Positions 33,626 to 47,055 of a stretch of 64,000 nucleotides of DNA are shown piece after piece. A model generated the notes under the pieces. The model was given only the letters and a program-made list of their open reading frames with translations. It made no database searches and was not told where the DNA came from. How positions within the stretch are numbered: the first letter of the stretch is position 1; the number at the start of each line of letters is the position of its first letter. Position numbers and translations under genes: made by a program. This DNA is from Ceratodon purpureus (Eukaryota > Streptophyta > Bryopsida > Pseudoditrichales > Ditrichaceae), in the NCBI GenBank assembly GCA_014871385.1, contig CM026426.1, forward strand, positions 98,048,861-98,112,860. Direction: 5' to 3'.

Positions 33626-34790
33626 AGGAGAACTAATTTCAAGGTCAAATAAGGAAGGTTTGACCTCTTGTTGTGTGGGATTTCTCCACTTCGCAATTTG
33701 GTGCTTGTGGAATTTCAAAATATAGACAATATAAAGTACATGTCTATCAAAGAAAATGTATAAAAAGAATCTAATAAGAATGAAATAGATGTTTCCTATT
33801 TCTATGGGGAATTCTACAAGACATTCACCACTGTTACTCTCGAATTCTAGAAATTCCAATTTTCCAAAAAAATAAAATCCAAACGTTGATTACACCACTC
33901 ACATTATATACTTCAAGTTGTAAAAAATATATAAATATATTCAAAAACCAAGTTAAAAAAAATAAAAATAAAAATAAAAAACTTGATGAATTATATAATT
34001 TAAGGGTGGGGCAGGGGGTAGGGGCCTAATAATGAAGGGTCCAGCCACGCCCCTGTTGGCCCTCCCTACAAACCCCATTCCCTATCCTCTTCCTCTAAAA
34101 ACCCGCCCCTACCCATCGCTACTCCTCCACACTCCCGACCCTCCCCCGTAACCCAATCCTGTACCCCGACCCCCTTTTCCCCGACCCCCTACTCATGACC
34201 CCATACATCATGATGGGCCCGACTTTATGGGAACCTATGCCTCTGCCGCGCTCATGAGGTTCCTAAGAACCACTGACGGAGTACTTGGGCGAAGAGCTCC
34301 CTCGCTTCGCTCCGCCCCCTCCTCTATGGCAATGCGCTCTACCACCTCCCTACAGCTCATGCTCCGCCAATCCCTCAAAGTTGCCTTAGCCCCATATCCC
34401 GTAACCTCCCCCTGCCTATATGGACCTAATTCCGTCTCTGTAATGGAGACATTGGTTGAAAGCATCTAAAAAACACACATTTTCCCTTCCCTATCCCTTC
34501 TATACCATATCATGTGTAAAACTAAGTGGAGACACATATTAGCTTTTTTTTTAGTACTTTGCTTCTATGATATAATTGTTAGGGGAATTTGAGGTTTAGT
34601 GTATACAAAATTTATAAATACAATCCACGAGAAACAAAAAAATTACAAAGAGGGAGAGGAAATTATTGGCCGTGCTACAATTACTCAAATAAATGTAAAA
34701 ATTTCCTACTCCAAATAAATTCTGATAATAAGAAAGAAAAAACTTACATTATCAAGCCTACGTCGACAAAGTTCCTAGTGGTACCTTTGG
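33626..34790. other. AT-rich DNA and a C-rich tract
   Basis: 34000-34200 is a strongly C-rich tract on plus (CCCGACCCCCTTTTCC-like). No gene supportable. Confidence 0.4.
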
Positions 34791-37158
34791 AAACATGTAC
34801 GATTTGTCACAAACATGTAATTATTACCACATAACCCGCAATACTACTGAGGCGTCAACTCGGAGTTAGTATTTGCCTTGTTGCAAATCACACAAGTATT
34901 TCTATTCTTTGAAGATACCGGAAAACATAAACCATGACATTTAGGTATTGCTAAAATGTCTTTGCATTCATGTCCATTCTAGTTTCGTAATAAGCTCTAA
35001 CACAATGATGTTCTAAACTTTAAATGCGTCATTGGTTTACGAATTGGAGTAGAAATCTTACACTTGTCAATGTATACAAAAAACATGTTCACGACGGTCA
35101 TGTCTAGTAAGAAGAAGAAAATCCGATGCCACCACTTGTGTTGTTGGTTTTGGGTGCAATATGAGGCTCAAAGTTGATTTGCGACATCAACTCTTCTCAT
35201 GTGGGTTGTATACTCTAGGCGCATGGATGAAGTAGGAATGTTGTCATGGGTTGCTCCATTCTTACACCGTACGGTTTAAATAGGCAAACATGAAGTTGTA
35301 GTGGATTGGGCCTGAGTTGATAAAAGAAGTATTGGATTTTTGTCTTTCCATACTATTGTTGAAATGGACGCGATGCATGCATTCTCCAATCCATCCACCC
35401 TTGATCCTTCTTCATATAAACCTTGGTGTTTCAAAACACATTTAGCAAATCTATGCGATTAGATTGCATAGTACATGTTGCATAAATCCCTCTATTCAAC
35501 AAGTCCTTGAAAAATCCTATACTAATAAAAAAATTGTCCATGGCTATCACAAGTTCCTTATTGCATATATCGCTAGTGAGTTCTAATACTACTTTGTGAG
35601 CCAATTTTGACTCATCTCTAGCAATTTGAGGCCCTTCATCTTCTATTTGAGATTTTCCACAATAGATAAAAAATTGCCACACATACTTCTATGCAGAGCA
35701 CCCTAGACACTACACTTTTATGCCCCATTATTGTGGCATATATTAGCTCCAAGGACTATAAGGCCCTATGTAACGTATCATCATCTCGTCAATGGTGCAA
35801 TACTTCCCCAAAGTCCACAAATTTCTACAATTATCTCTAATGCACTCTATCAACTACCTCACTTGCCTTAGTTTATAATAGTCCAGTAAATCCTTGTCAC
35901 GGACATACGTTAATGGATTTGTAATATGCAAACACCTGGTCAAATCTATGAAACATGAATGTCTTATGGTGCTCAAGATAATAGAACAATAAAAAATCAG
36001 ACCCACCTTATGCCAATACGACTTGATATTCGGTTGATGCTTCATTCTCATATACAACCAAATTGCCATAAAAGCTTTGAGTTCCAATATTGTAGATTCC
36101 TCCCACACTCCACCTCCCATAGTATTTCTCACTCCATCAACCTCCATAGCATAGCGGTTTGTTTCTCTCACAATGTCCCGTAGTATGCTATGTGTCCAAA
36201 ATATAACAAATAATTGCAACATTGTACGGAAAGTCCTCCAATAAACATTTGACATTGACACACCTACAAATTGCATAGGATGTGGGTCATATGTGAAATG
36301 ATTTTCGCTCCTAGTCTCATTACAATACACATATTTCACACTATCATGGTCCCCAAATTCATCTTCTCCATCTTCACCACCACTAAAATCGTGTTCAATT
36401 TCCGAATCCTCACTTCCACTCTCAAGGGTAGGCACTTCATAAGTATTTCCTCTTCGCCTCTGCTGTAAGAGAATGGTAGTTTCATCATAATGACCTCTTG
36501 TATGTGTCCGGGAATGAGCTTGTGAAATTTCAGTAGAAAATTTCCCCCTTCCCCGAAGCTACTCCCCGCACTCCCACTGCAAAGATCCCGAGATTCTCCT
36601 CGCCGTTACCAAGGCCATCCTAACGGCCTCCCTCTCGCCCCTCTCTCGACCGAGAGCTCCTTCTCTACTCAATAGAGCAGCTCTCTCCCTCCTCTCCCTA
36701 TGCACTATGCCTTGTAGAATTTTCTCATGCCTCCGTGACCTAGAATTGAATGTATGTACGTTATAGGTTGATTCTTCATGCCACCATAGGTCTTCTAGAG
36801 TTCTATCTTCCTCAAATGCATAATCACCTTCATCAAAACTATCCTCATTTGGCTCTTCACATGAGCTCTCTCTTCCTCCATTTTCCACAACTTCTTGACT
36901 ATCATCAAAATTTGGGTTGTCTTCTCATATTGCCTTCCCAAGTAATGTATGGATGTCTTCATCAAAATCTGTAAGTAGTGAAGAATTTTGTGGAGGAGGT
37001 GTTGGAAGAGGAGGTGGAGGTGGCGGTAGAGGTGGAAAGAGGGGTGAAGGTGATGACGGGGGAGGAGGATTAGAGGTAGATACTAACTCTTTTGAGTGCA
37101 ATCTAGAGCTTCGACGTAGGGCTTCTAAAACTTTTTCCTCAAAATTGAGCATTGACAT
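34790..37158 (-). pseudogene. piggyBac-like transposase, decayed (element 1)
   Basis: From an ATG at 37158 the frame starts MLNFEEKVLEALRRSSRLHS and a proline-rich run, then acidic segments. 36435-35854 is the transposase core: RDIVRETNRYAMEVDG, LKAFMAIWLYMRMKHQPNIK, SCFIDLTRCLHITNP. Further on, CTIDEMMIRY (about 35810) matches the first catalytic Asp region and LVIAMDNFFIS (about 35550) the second. A cysteine-rich C-terminal domain (CVICNKA, YCGLCG, CFQRYH) lies at about 34915-34800. Many stops and frame changes follow the core, so this copy is dead. It is clearly different from the intact piggyBac transposase at 54.3-58.1 kb, so at least two piggyBac families are present. Confidence 0.75.
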
Positions 37159-38290
37159 GTGTTAGTAATATAAATGTAAAAATCCAAGGTAGTCTTGTCA
37201 AAGAAGGTAAGAACAATAATTCCATGATGCATCATGTTTTTCACCTCCTTCCCCTTCCATGATGTACCACTCTTCCTTGGCATCTCTACTTTGCTAAAGA
37301 ATTGAAGAAAGAGAAATGAATATAAATTGCAAATGTGGGAGGCAAACTTGTAAATACAAGAAATTATTGAAGATGAGGGGAGTTGAAGTTATGTAGAGAA
37401 CTTGTAGTATTGTGATTAGACAATAGACATTGTTGTAGAGCATCTCAATTCATTTTAGTGGCTGAAAGTAGCACTAGAGAATTGACTTGGTACAAATTAG
37501 AGTCAATTCTACACTAAAATCTCCTTTGAAGAGGATCTTTTTTTTTTTTTTTTTTTTTTGGAACTTGACATGCAGTAGAAGGGCGTTGGATTGTATAGGA
37601 TACCCCTCCCCTGCTTCAATGTTTGGCCAAGGGCAACGTTAAATTAATTTTTGGCCAAGAAAAAAAAAATCCACTGAGTCTGCTGCTGCAGACAAAGGCA
37701 AGGTTGTGAGCACCACTGTTCGGGAAGTTTCTAATACAATCCAGCTATTATCCCCTTTTCCATAAAAGCATTCAGTAATTTTGTATGATACCTACATGAT
37801 ACCTAGGTGATACCCATGTGAAACTTAGGTAATATTTAAAATACAAGTTGGAAAAAATCCTAACTCTTTCAAATTGAATCGGTAATTTGACAACTTCATT
37901 CGGCTGATTTACAACTGACTGCCGGATCTCCCCGATCATTGAGTGAGCACAGCAAATTGCCTGCCTACCTGCCTGCATGCTGCAGCAGTCAAAATTTTCG
38001 GACCCCAATTATCCCAGTCACACCTCCCTTTAGCCCAGTCACACCCACCCAGTCAGCAGTTGACCACGCCTCGGATTCCCTCATTCCCTTAGCCTGCACG
38101 ACCCTCCGCTGATTCCCTCACCCTTCTCTCCTGCCTACCCTGCACTTTCCACCCCAACCCCGCACCATGTATCCCGACTCTATTCTTTCGAGACCAACCC
38201 GCCTCCAAACCCGCCCGACCCAGTCTAAGGGCCCCCCTCGACCTTTATGACGAAGTGCCGCCCCTCCCTTACCCTTGCAGACCCCACCCT

Positions 38291-38292
<2 letters not shown>
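37159..38292. other. Intergenic DNA with T22 run and C-rich tract
   Basis: T22 run at 37538-37559; repeated GATACC(T/C)A(C/T)(A/G)TGA near 37785-37820; C-rich tract from about 38020. No gene. Confidence 0.5.

Positions 38293-38324
<32 letters not shown>
38293..38324 (+). repeat. Homopolymer run of 32 C
   Basis: Seen directly, within a C-rich stretch (38020-38335). Length is probably unreliable in an assembly. Confidence 0.9.
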
Positions 38325-38327
<3 letters not shown>

Positions 38328-39401
38328 TCCAAATTCAACATTATCGACTGCCTCATACTCAAAGGTACATGCCCGATTTCTAAAAAAGCCCAAATGTGGA
38401 AAATTGTCCTTTATGGGTTAAGAAAAAAAAAATTACAGCATGTCAAGCTAATCAAAAATCTTGTCAGAAAAGTTTGTTTGTAAATTTCAATTGCTAAAAT
38501 CTTCTAATTTCTAAGGTAGTTTATGATGAAATGTTTTGAGCTAGTTACTACAATAATTGAGTTGAAGATCTTACGATTAGAATTAGAAAATAATGATTTT
38601 TTAGTCATTCATTCTTTTTACATTGGAAATGGCATATGGGCCAAAGACATCTTGTTTTCATTTGAAATCCTAATTTTGTGAATCCTCTTGGACTCTCAAT
38701 GCTTTCTTTCTATGCTAACCTCTCTTCGGCAAACTACATTGAGCTACTACATAGAGTAACTTTCCTTACTCCATGGCCCTTGGGTTGAGAATTCCAATTT
38801 AAGAGTAGTCTTCGTGTATTGCGGTTCTCAAAACATGGCACTTCTACAAATGACCAAGATATTTATACACCAAGTATACCACAGCATTTACTGAAGTTAT
38901 TCTCACTTAAAACCTAGATACATATGTTCACGCAGAAATCATGCAGGTAGGTATTCCCATCTCAACACAGGAGTTGTCCTTCCAATTATAGCAATGGTAA
39001 AGAAATTTTCTTCTCAAGTGTTACATTATGAAGAGGAGGGAGTAACTTCACATATGGAGAAGGCATGCACTTGCATAAGAGAGGCGCCACTGTACCTCGT
39101 AATTTTCCTGTCGATACTGCGGGACGACCTAGAGGGGAGACAGAAACATCTGTAGCGATATAATACTCTGAGTACTATACATACCCCTTTCTTCTCTCTA
39201 AATGTCGTGCAGCAAGCTGTGAACAACCGTCATCCCCCAAGACCTCCGTATACCTGTTTAACCTGTTACACAGTTCTACTTCCATTCTACTAAAAAGAAT
39301 TCCACGCTGCCTTCTCTTTACACACTGCCCATGCACATTTCGCACGTAGTTCTTAACAAACTTCGCTTTCTGACAGGGGAATGTGTAACGGACTAGTACT
39401 A
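38325..39401. other. 3' flank of the ethylene receptor gene
   Basis: No second gene seen. The 3' untranslated region of the receptor is expected in the right-hand part. Confidence 0.4.
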
Positions 39402-42400
39402 TCATAATCTTTGGGTAACTTCAGAAATGGAACCCCGTTCCAGAAGCTCAGTGAGAACCATTCGCATCTTCTCCAATGAAATAGGCTTTGTAATGACTCC
39501 GTCCATGCCAAGGCGAAGACACTTCTCGTGGGTCTGGCGATCAGTGTTAGCTGTAAGAGCAACAAGAAGTGGCCGCTCACGACGTCCTAATCTTTGATTA
39601 ATTTGAATAGCAACTTCGTATCCATCCATGTCTGGCATGCACACATCAAGTAGCAGCACGGTAAACGCTTGACTTCGCTGTGAAAGCATTTGCAGACACT
39701 CCCGTCCGGATGACGCCAAGGTTACTTCACACCCTAGTCGTATGAGCAGTCCTCGAGTTACCATCCTGTTCACGCTGATCAACAGTCAAAGAACCAAGTT
39801 TTGTCAGATACAGAGCCACGACAAACAACACTAATCTTCCGTGAGCCTTCTGCTTTCACCTAGGGATTGTAAAATCTAACATAACCCAAACCAATTCTAG
39901 ATGTGCTCACCCATTGTCATCTGTGACAAGGACTCGGACCCCTGAAAAATCTCGACACCCACTGCCGCTTGATTGTGAGCTAGGCGCGATCTGGATGGAG
40001 TGATGACTCGGAGGCTCAGGAACATTTAGCTTCACTACAAAGGTTACAATTGATCCTTTTCCAACCCCTTCGCTTTCAATCCATATATGACCATCCATAA
40101 GGTTAACAAATCTGTACCGCCACAGCCACTTTGTGAGACACATGAGTAGTTGACGTTTCCAAGTCGCAAAAGAAAAGCAGTTGCTACAAACATGAAGCAT
40201 CATGTCCTCCGAATCATCCCAAAAACATGTCGAGGGCTTCAATTTCAGGCATACTAATGAAACAAGATCTTAATAGGGCACGATACAACAAAGCCTCAGC
40301 AGAATTTTCCTCTTAGCCATGGATGAACAAAACGAGACGTTAGCAGATGTATGTTGTCTCAAGTAAAAAGCCGAAACAAAATAGTGACATTCTTTCTGAC
40401 GAAAACGTCAAACCCACAGAGATACAGAAGATCCAGTCGGAAGTAGATGTCATAGGACGTCATTCCAAACTTCGAAATCAAAAGCTCCTGTAAACGTGGC
40501 AGCAGCAGAGAGAAACCGACGAGAGAGTACACCAGGATAAAATCAAGACTTTTGCTCCTGGGATTCACGCACTTCTGAAGAATAATGGAGCACCAAGCAA
40601 TATGCTAAAACCGGCGATACTGCCCGCTTCGCCATACAAGCAAGTGCCATCGTCCAGAAGCAATCAGATAAAGGAAAAAAACTCAGGAAAATGAAGCACA
40701 GAATGTGAAAAGTTACCTTTTGCAAATAGCTAATCCAAGCCCCGTCCCTCCATAATTTCTAGTTGTCGTGGAATCGGCTTGAACGAACTTGTTGAATAGC
40801 ATAGGGATGTCTTGTGGATTAAGACCCAAACCAGTATCCCGGACCTGAAAGACAGCCATATATGCCAATGACATTTTACAAATCCAGAAATTTGTTGATC
40901 TACCTCATCTGCATACAATATAGGAACCGCGTACTAAACCAGAAAAATGGTAATAAAGCAGACCAAATCAGGGAGATGAAATACCTGGACTCTGACATAA
41001 AAATGTTGATCTCCTGGGGTTGGTCGAAAATCTGGTTGGCGAGGATCACGCGGATACTCGGGTCTTTCCAGGCCTACAAATACGTTCACGATACCCTCCT
41101 TTGTAAATTTCACGGCATTTCCAACAACATTAAGGGCAGTCTGTAATAGCCGTTTGTCATCTCCAACTGCAGTATCAGGAACATCGGGCCCCATGGTCAA
41201 GTTTACTTGAAGTCTTTTCACGGATGCTATAGGTTTCACGAGGTTTAAAACCTGCCAGGTACAAACATTACTGTCAGGTCAGGTAGAATTAGGGAGATCA
41301 CGGAAACATCGAAGCAGAAACTAACTTTCTACACGTAGATCGTAATTGCAATACAGCATTCCACAACTTAATACAAGCATCAAGCAGATTAGGTGTTGCC
41401 GCATATACTATCTCCAACATATGCGTACCCGCAATAGTCGCTCTTTTGAACACTAAACAATTTTTATTTTTTTAAATTAATTTAAAATTTAAATTTAAAA
41501 ATAATTTATTTATATTTATATATTTTTTAAAACTACCAAGGAATTCTGCAGGTCAACTTTGTTCTACAACTAAAACAAGCTTAAAGTGATGAGCATATCG
41601 ATTCCTTCCCAACAGTTTCAATTGCAAGATCGGAATAAGATCCATATCTTTGTCAAGATTCCCCCACAAAAATAATCATAATGCCTTCGATCACAAAGCT
41701 TGATTTTTCTTAAAAAAGCCTACTCTTCGACATGCAAGTAGAATCCCAGAATGAAGCATCATACGATATCATTGAACAAAACACAAGTGGTTTTCAAGAA
41801 ATACCTCTTTGAAAACATCAGGGAGGTTGAACTGGCGGATATCAAGTTCCAAACTTCCATCTTCAAGTCGAGACAGGTCAAGCACATCATTTATCAATGT
41901 TGCCAATAGGTTGCTACTTTTAAGAACAGTCTCCACCATAGACCGCTGCTCAGGGGATAATTCGGTTTCTTGTAAAAGGGAAGAAAGAGCAATAATAGCA
42001 TGCATAGGTGTGCGCATCTCATGGTTCATCACAGCAAGGAAATCATTGCGGGCTCTAATAGCTGTCTCTGCTTCCTGCCGAGCATGTTCCAACGCTACAT
42101 TCTGTTCCATCAAAAGATCCCGAGCTCGCGTTGACTCCTCCAGAATTGATGCATGCGAAAGAGCCACAGCAACCTGCACATAATGGATAATATCACCACT
42201 TGGGACATTTTCCTAACACAAAAAAAACTGCACCAAAAACTCCTCATATCGTAATCACGACACTCATCAAGATGTCAATATATATATATATGAGACCAAA
42301 TAACAAACCTGATCAGCCACAACTTCCACTAGCTCCAACTCGTGAACATGCCACCTTCGCGCGCTGTCTGCAGGCAGCATCAACACCATCAATGCGTAGG

Positions 42401-43214
42401 GACGCGTCTTCCTATCAGGCCAATCACTAAAATGGAAGTTCGTGAACTGGTCGAGAAGTGGAACTCGAACTGCCACAACATCCCCGGTCATGTATTTCCC
42501 AAGACGGATTCGAGTAACACAAACTGGGCTGTTTGGAGAAATTATCACCGCACGGGGGCTACTAAACACTTGCTTGATAGTTGGATGATGTATGGACACA
42601 GTAACATGGAGAGGATCAGCTCGAAGGGCATTTTTTAGTTCTAGCTCTTGACCATCTGCCGTTGGCATCCACAGGGTACACTCCTCAAGAGAAAGTGTTT
42701 TGCCTAGTTCAATGAGAGTAGTATTCAATATCGTATGTCGATCTAGTGTGCTCCGAATCTCATGAGTCAGCATTCGGACATGACGACCTGTTTCCTCTTG
42801 AGTGCGTATCAACCCCATCTCACGGTCAAGTTCCGCCGCCTTTTTCTTCAAAAATAATTCTCGAGTCTTTACACTAAGGAGGTCTGGTATGATGTGCACA
42901 AGCATAAGGGCTGTGGCACACGAAACAACAGCAGTGAGAACCTTCGCTGTTGTGAGAACGACAGCCACTGTTCGAGAATGGCTACTGAAAGTCCACAACG
43001 ATATGAGATGCGTAGCTCCACAAAGCACAATAAAGGCTCCAAACTGAACAAGAACCCACCGATAAGGGAAGATGGATGACTTCTTCACGAAGTATATAAG
43101 CTCCAAGGGGATAGAGAAGTATGCCAATGCGATGAAAAAATCCGATATATACTGGTACCGCATAAGGAGGTCGTCTGGTGGCCATTGTGGCTCTACGCAG
43201 TTGCACGCCTCCAT
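39402..43214 (-). CDS. ETR1: Ethylene receptor, ETR1-type hybrid histidine kinase (six coding exons)
   Basis: Exons on minus: 43214-42309, 42173-41805, 41251-40985, 40844-40717, 40111-39911 and 39774-39402. All introns are GT-AG and the joined frame is 747 residues (Arabidopsis ETR1 is 738). The ATG at 43214 gives [13 protein letters not shown], the family start with Cys4 and Cys6 for the disulfide dimer. Three membrane helices follow. Cys65 and His69 (CGATH) are the copper/ethylene ligands. A GAF domain comes next, then the histidine kinase: H-box [15 protein letters not shown] with His353, N-box [20 protein letters not shown]-box [12 protein letters not shown], so all catalytic boxes are present (subfamily I). 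A receiver domain ends the protein with phospho-acceptor Asp667 in [14 protein letters not shown]. Ethylene binding in the ER membrane is known to switch such receptors off, relieving CTR1-mediated repression. First intron position (after VVADQ) matches land-plant ETR1. Paralogue identity (ETR1 versus ERS/EIN4) is set by the intact kinase plus receiver. Confidence 0.95.
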
Positions 43215-45166
43215 CGCTGCCAATTCCTCAAACAACTTCACTATCCTTCCTCAAAGTAGAGTACACAAAGGTGTAAATGCTTTGACAAATCACAGGGAAT
43301 GGCAGAGGGATCAAAATAAGAAGAATGTTGGCAAAGCGTGAGCATTGTCCAGGGATTTGATTATAGTAGGCTATATATTTAGCCTTACATGCCTTAAAAT
43401 ATATACAAGAAGCAATTCTCCCGGATTTCAAAGGGGCCAAAAGGAACATGGACTCCTGCACAGTGACAACCAACATTTGTCAACATTCTTCCTATTTTGA
43501 GCAGCTTCAAAATCGGCATCTCATTCGTTTTGCTCTCCTTTAATTCTTCAATCAGCGCAACTCAGAAAGTATGGGAAGACTAGTCGGAATAGTCCAACGA
43601 TCATCAAGGACAGTCACCATCAGGAAAGACACAGCAAAGTAGATTTACCACCGGGCAACATACTTTCTTGAAAGAAAAACAAAAACATTAAAGAGAAGGC
43701 ACAAAAAGCACGAGGTGAAAACAATGGACCGTTCAAGCTCAGTCAGATGACACATTCGATACATTCAGATAGACAATATGCGACTGGAGGACCTCTTAAT
43801 TGATTTCACTCTCAATGCTAGAGCCCGGTGAGCAATGCTATAGCCTTCAACGCCTGCATAAGCCGTGGCACCTGAAAAAATGTTTAACGAGGTCTTAACC
43901 TACGGTAACTATACAGCCATGTGACTTCTTCACCCCCAGGTTTGTGATAGCAAAACGTACATGGCAAAAGTGTGCAGTAACTTCTACCAAATACCGTGTA
44001 CCACTCTGCATAATACACTTCAAATTGCCTTTGACAAAAGCATTTGACAAAAGCATTGTATGTAAAGACCAACATATATGACACTTAAGCCATAAGATCG
44101 AAAACTCACGGAAGAATAGTCTTATAATTACGAACCCTGTGAATCAAGACAAGATTCCTAAATATTGCATAGACCTAGGATACTCTGCACATTGATGTAT
44201 TAAAACAGTGAAGTACTATTCCAGTTCGCTACGTCCCGCATCTCAAATCAGCGTCTCCACACTCACATCTGGAGGATTTAACTCCTGAAAGTAGTAGTTC
44301 CGTTCTAACCAAGTCAAAATCAAGAACGGCACTTAAAGAAGAAGACAGATGATGTGAACTCCAGAGAAAAATGGCCAAAGATAACTTCCGCTGGCCACTT
44401 CTCCCAACAAAGGAGGAAAAACGGCCGGGTTGATATTCTCAAGCCCTCTCCCAGATAAAGAATAGAATGCTTCTACGTGAGAATGAGAAATACAAAGCAT
44501 TTCACGCCTTCATGATGCGCGACAGAAATTATCAGTTACACTTTGACTATGAAACTGTTGGAAATTCGAGTATCTTCCCTCACTGATAGTGCTGTAACCT
44601 GGCTGATGGAGCCACGTAACCAGCGTTTGCAACAGAAAGTTTTCACAACCTAGGCCTCCCTCACTTTTTGACAAACATTCCAGTGTCCACAACGCACTCC
44701 TAATACGCGCGACAGCCTCCAGCAAAATACGGGAAACGCAAATTCACAACAGCCGTCCAAAACCTCCTCAAAGCTCAAGCCATATACCACTAAGACCACT
44801 CACGCCCTCGACACAACCTCCTTCCCCGAAACAAGACGCGTTCCACAAATCTTAAAGCCTGCCCGTACGCTTTCTCCAACACTAACCTCAAAACCAAACC
44901 CAGAATATATAAAAAAAACAAACAAACAAACAAACAGAAGAAGGACGCAAACTCCCGCAAACAAGCTCAAACCACAGCCACAAGAAACTCTCACATTCCA
45001 AAACCAAAACACCAAAACCCCCCACCTCAAAAAAACTCCCGACAGCTGCCGCTCAAACCTCGCCAAAAAGCACATAAATGTTCCTCAAATGCTCCTCAAA
45101 ATCATCAAGAACGAAACACCACGATTAAACAGTACTAAAAAACAATCGCAGAATCCCGTCACTTAC
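43215..45166. other. Probable 5' intron and upstream sequence of the ethylene receptor
   Basis: No other gene recognised. Likely intron between the non-coding first exon ending at 45167 and the coding exon 1. Confidence 0.4.
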
Positions 45167-45480
45167 TGCGACAGCGGACCGGTCACAATCCCGCCCCAGA
45201 TCACGTAGCTCCAGGGCGCCATTCCTCCCGCACCTCCTCCTCCTCGCACAAGCTCTCCACAACTAAACTCCACGTCCACTCCAACGTCGCTACCCCGACC
45301 GCGGTCCCGCAGTCCCGTCAACCAAAGCCATGGCCGCGCGCGCACCTGCAATCCTCATCCACCATTGCAACGTCGCGTTGCGCGCATCCGACCAAACCCT
45401 AGCTCCCCGTCCCGGACCAGTTTCGGCGTGAAATACTTCTCACATCACTCCACGGCGGAGCTGAAGACGAGTCTCCTCGG
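45167..45480 (-). promoter_or_regulatory. Probable 5' untranslated exon of the ethylene receptor gene
   Basis: On minus the stretch contains GAGCTAGGGTTTGG, typical of plant 5' leaders, in GC-rich sequence. It ends at 45167 with a good donor (GTAAGT). It lies about 1.95 kb upstream of the coding start, the direction and spacing expected for a leader intron as known in plant ETR genes. Inferred from signals only. Confidence 0.4.
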
Positions 45481-47055
45481 TGTGAATACGTGAACTTGGA
45501 GTCCGGAGAGGAAGTCGAAGGCGGCCATGCAGAGCTGGATTGGGGCCAGAGCGCGAGGCGGACGCAGCGCGCGAGAGTCGACTCACGCGAGACGCCGGGA
45601 GTGTGTCAGAAGGCTCAACTTGGAGTGTTGGACCCTGGCGGGGCCCCCAAATGATGCCCCCCGCCCGCCCCGGCTTTCCACTGACCCCTGCAGGCGCCTA
45701 ATCAGATCCTTAAAATTTCTAGACTTCAGGGAGTCAAATCTAGGAATTTCATTTACACTGCATATTGCCTGGCGCACTGCATATGGCATCCCCGGGCAGC
45801 CTCTCTTGATTTCTCCAAATTCCCTGACGATAACCTGACATTCCCTAGACTCAATTGCATACATAAAATGGGGGCCAGCGTTTCGGAGTGTGTCACTCAG
45901 ACTGGGTATAGCCCTGGCAACTGACAGGTTGTAAGTTGTATACGACACCTGGAAACATGAAAGTCACGGACGGAATCAGACATCTGTCAAGGGTTGAATG
46001 AATCTAACATTCTAAGATTGTATACGAATACGATACCATGTGACGACGATGAAATGCAGCCTTAATCTACAAAAAAATCATATGGTATAATATATGTACG
46101 TTACGATTGTACATTCGAGAAGCGACGAGATCTGTATATCGTGTATGGGCAGCAACAAATAGAACCATTCATCGAGTATGGAAGGGACATGGATGTGAGA
46201 TACCAAGTTCATGGCCAATGGGCAAATCGTACGGTCGCGATGTGAATGTGAGACGATACAGTAGCAATATAAAGGCAAGAAAGTGCTCGCGTTAAACACA
46301 TTCGCACCAACAAGTACAACCGTCATTCACACGGCGCCTTAGGGATGAATGAATTCTAAGATTGTTTAGATATCATGCAGATGGCCACTTGTTTCTTTTA
46401 GTTGATCTACCATAATGGTACCTCACTGAATAGTTTAAGCGGAAGTCAGTCTTGAGAATCAATTATTCCATGGTGCTAGCGCCATATGTTAAATATAATT
46501 CCAGTTATAAAAGAGGTGAACAAACAAGAGATCCAAACTGAAGAATCAAAGTACTTGCCTCGTGCGATGAATAGAAGCCAATGCAATAAGAAAAAATATC
46601 AAGGAAATCGTAAGAAGTATCCCACGATATGTCCTAATGGGATGACAACAAACTTCTCCAGTAGTCACATTGATGAAAAGAAAAGAAGCTAGTAAACATC
46701 TATCTCTCAAACTAGATCAGGCCAAATATCAACCAAATCCGAAAATCATCAGTAATCGACTCGAAGCATCACATTATGTGTCAAGGCTAGCCTGCATGGC
46801 GCCAACGCCACTTGACTGAATAAGCCAAACATCAAATGCAGACAAATTCGACAACAATAACAAACCAAGACCCAAAAGCAATACTACACACAGCATATAG
46901 TAAATCCAATGACACCATCTGGAAAATTCTTTGATCAAATATATTATCAATATGCGTTATAAATACACGCTATTCCAGAAAATTACAACAATAGCGTCAG
47001 ACACGCTTTCAAAGCCTAAAAATTGACGAGAAGTACCCCTCCGCCAAGCACCTAC
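45481..47055. other. Intergenic DNA between the receptor and repeat DNA
   Basis: No gene with support. 45583-45948 (minus) is open but has no recognisable domain. Palindromes TGGTGCTAGCGCCA (46471-46484) and TGGCGCCAACGCCA (46797-46810) occur; related ones lie at 61.8-62.2 kb. Confidence 0.4.

Noticed and set aside
34000-38335. C-rich tracts at both sides of the dead piggyBac as its terminal repeats
   Set aside because: Both are C-rich on the same strand, so they are not inverted, and no TTAA pair with matching ends was found.
41460-41530. AT-only tract in receptor intron 2 as a possible origin or MITE
   Set aside because: Simple low-complexity sequence with no terminal repeats; ordinary intron content.
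45583-45948. 121-codon open frame on minus near the receptor 5' end
   Set aside because: No recognisable domain and no supporting signals; could not be separated from chance.
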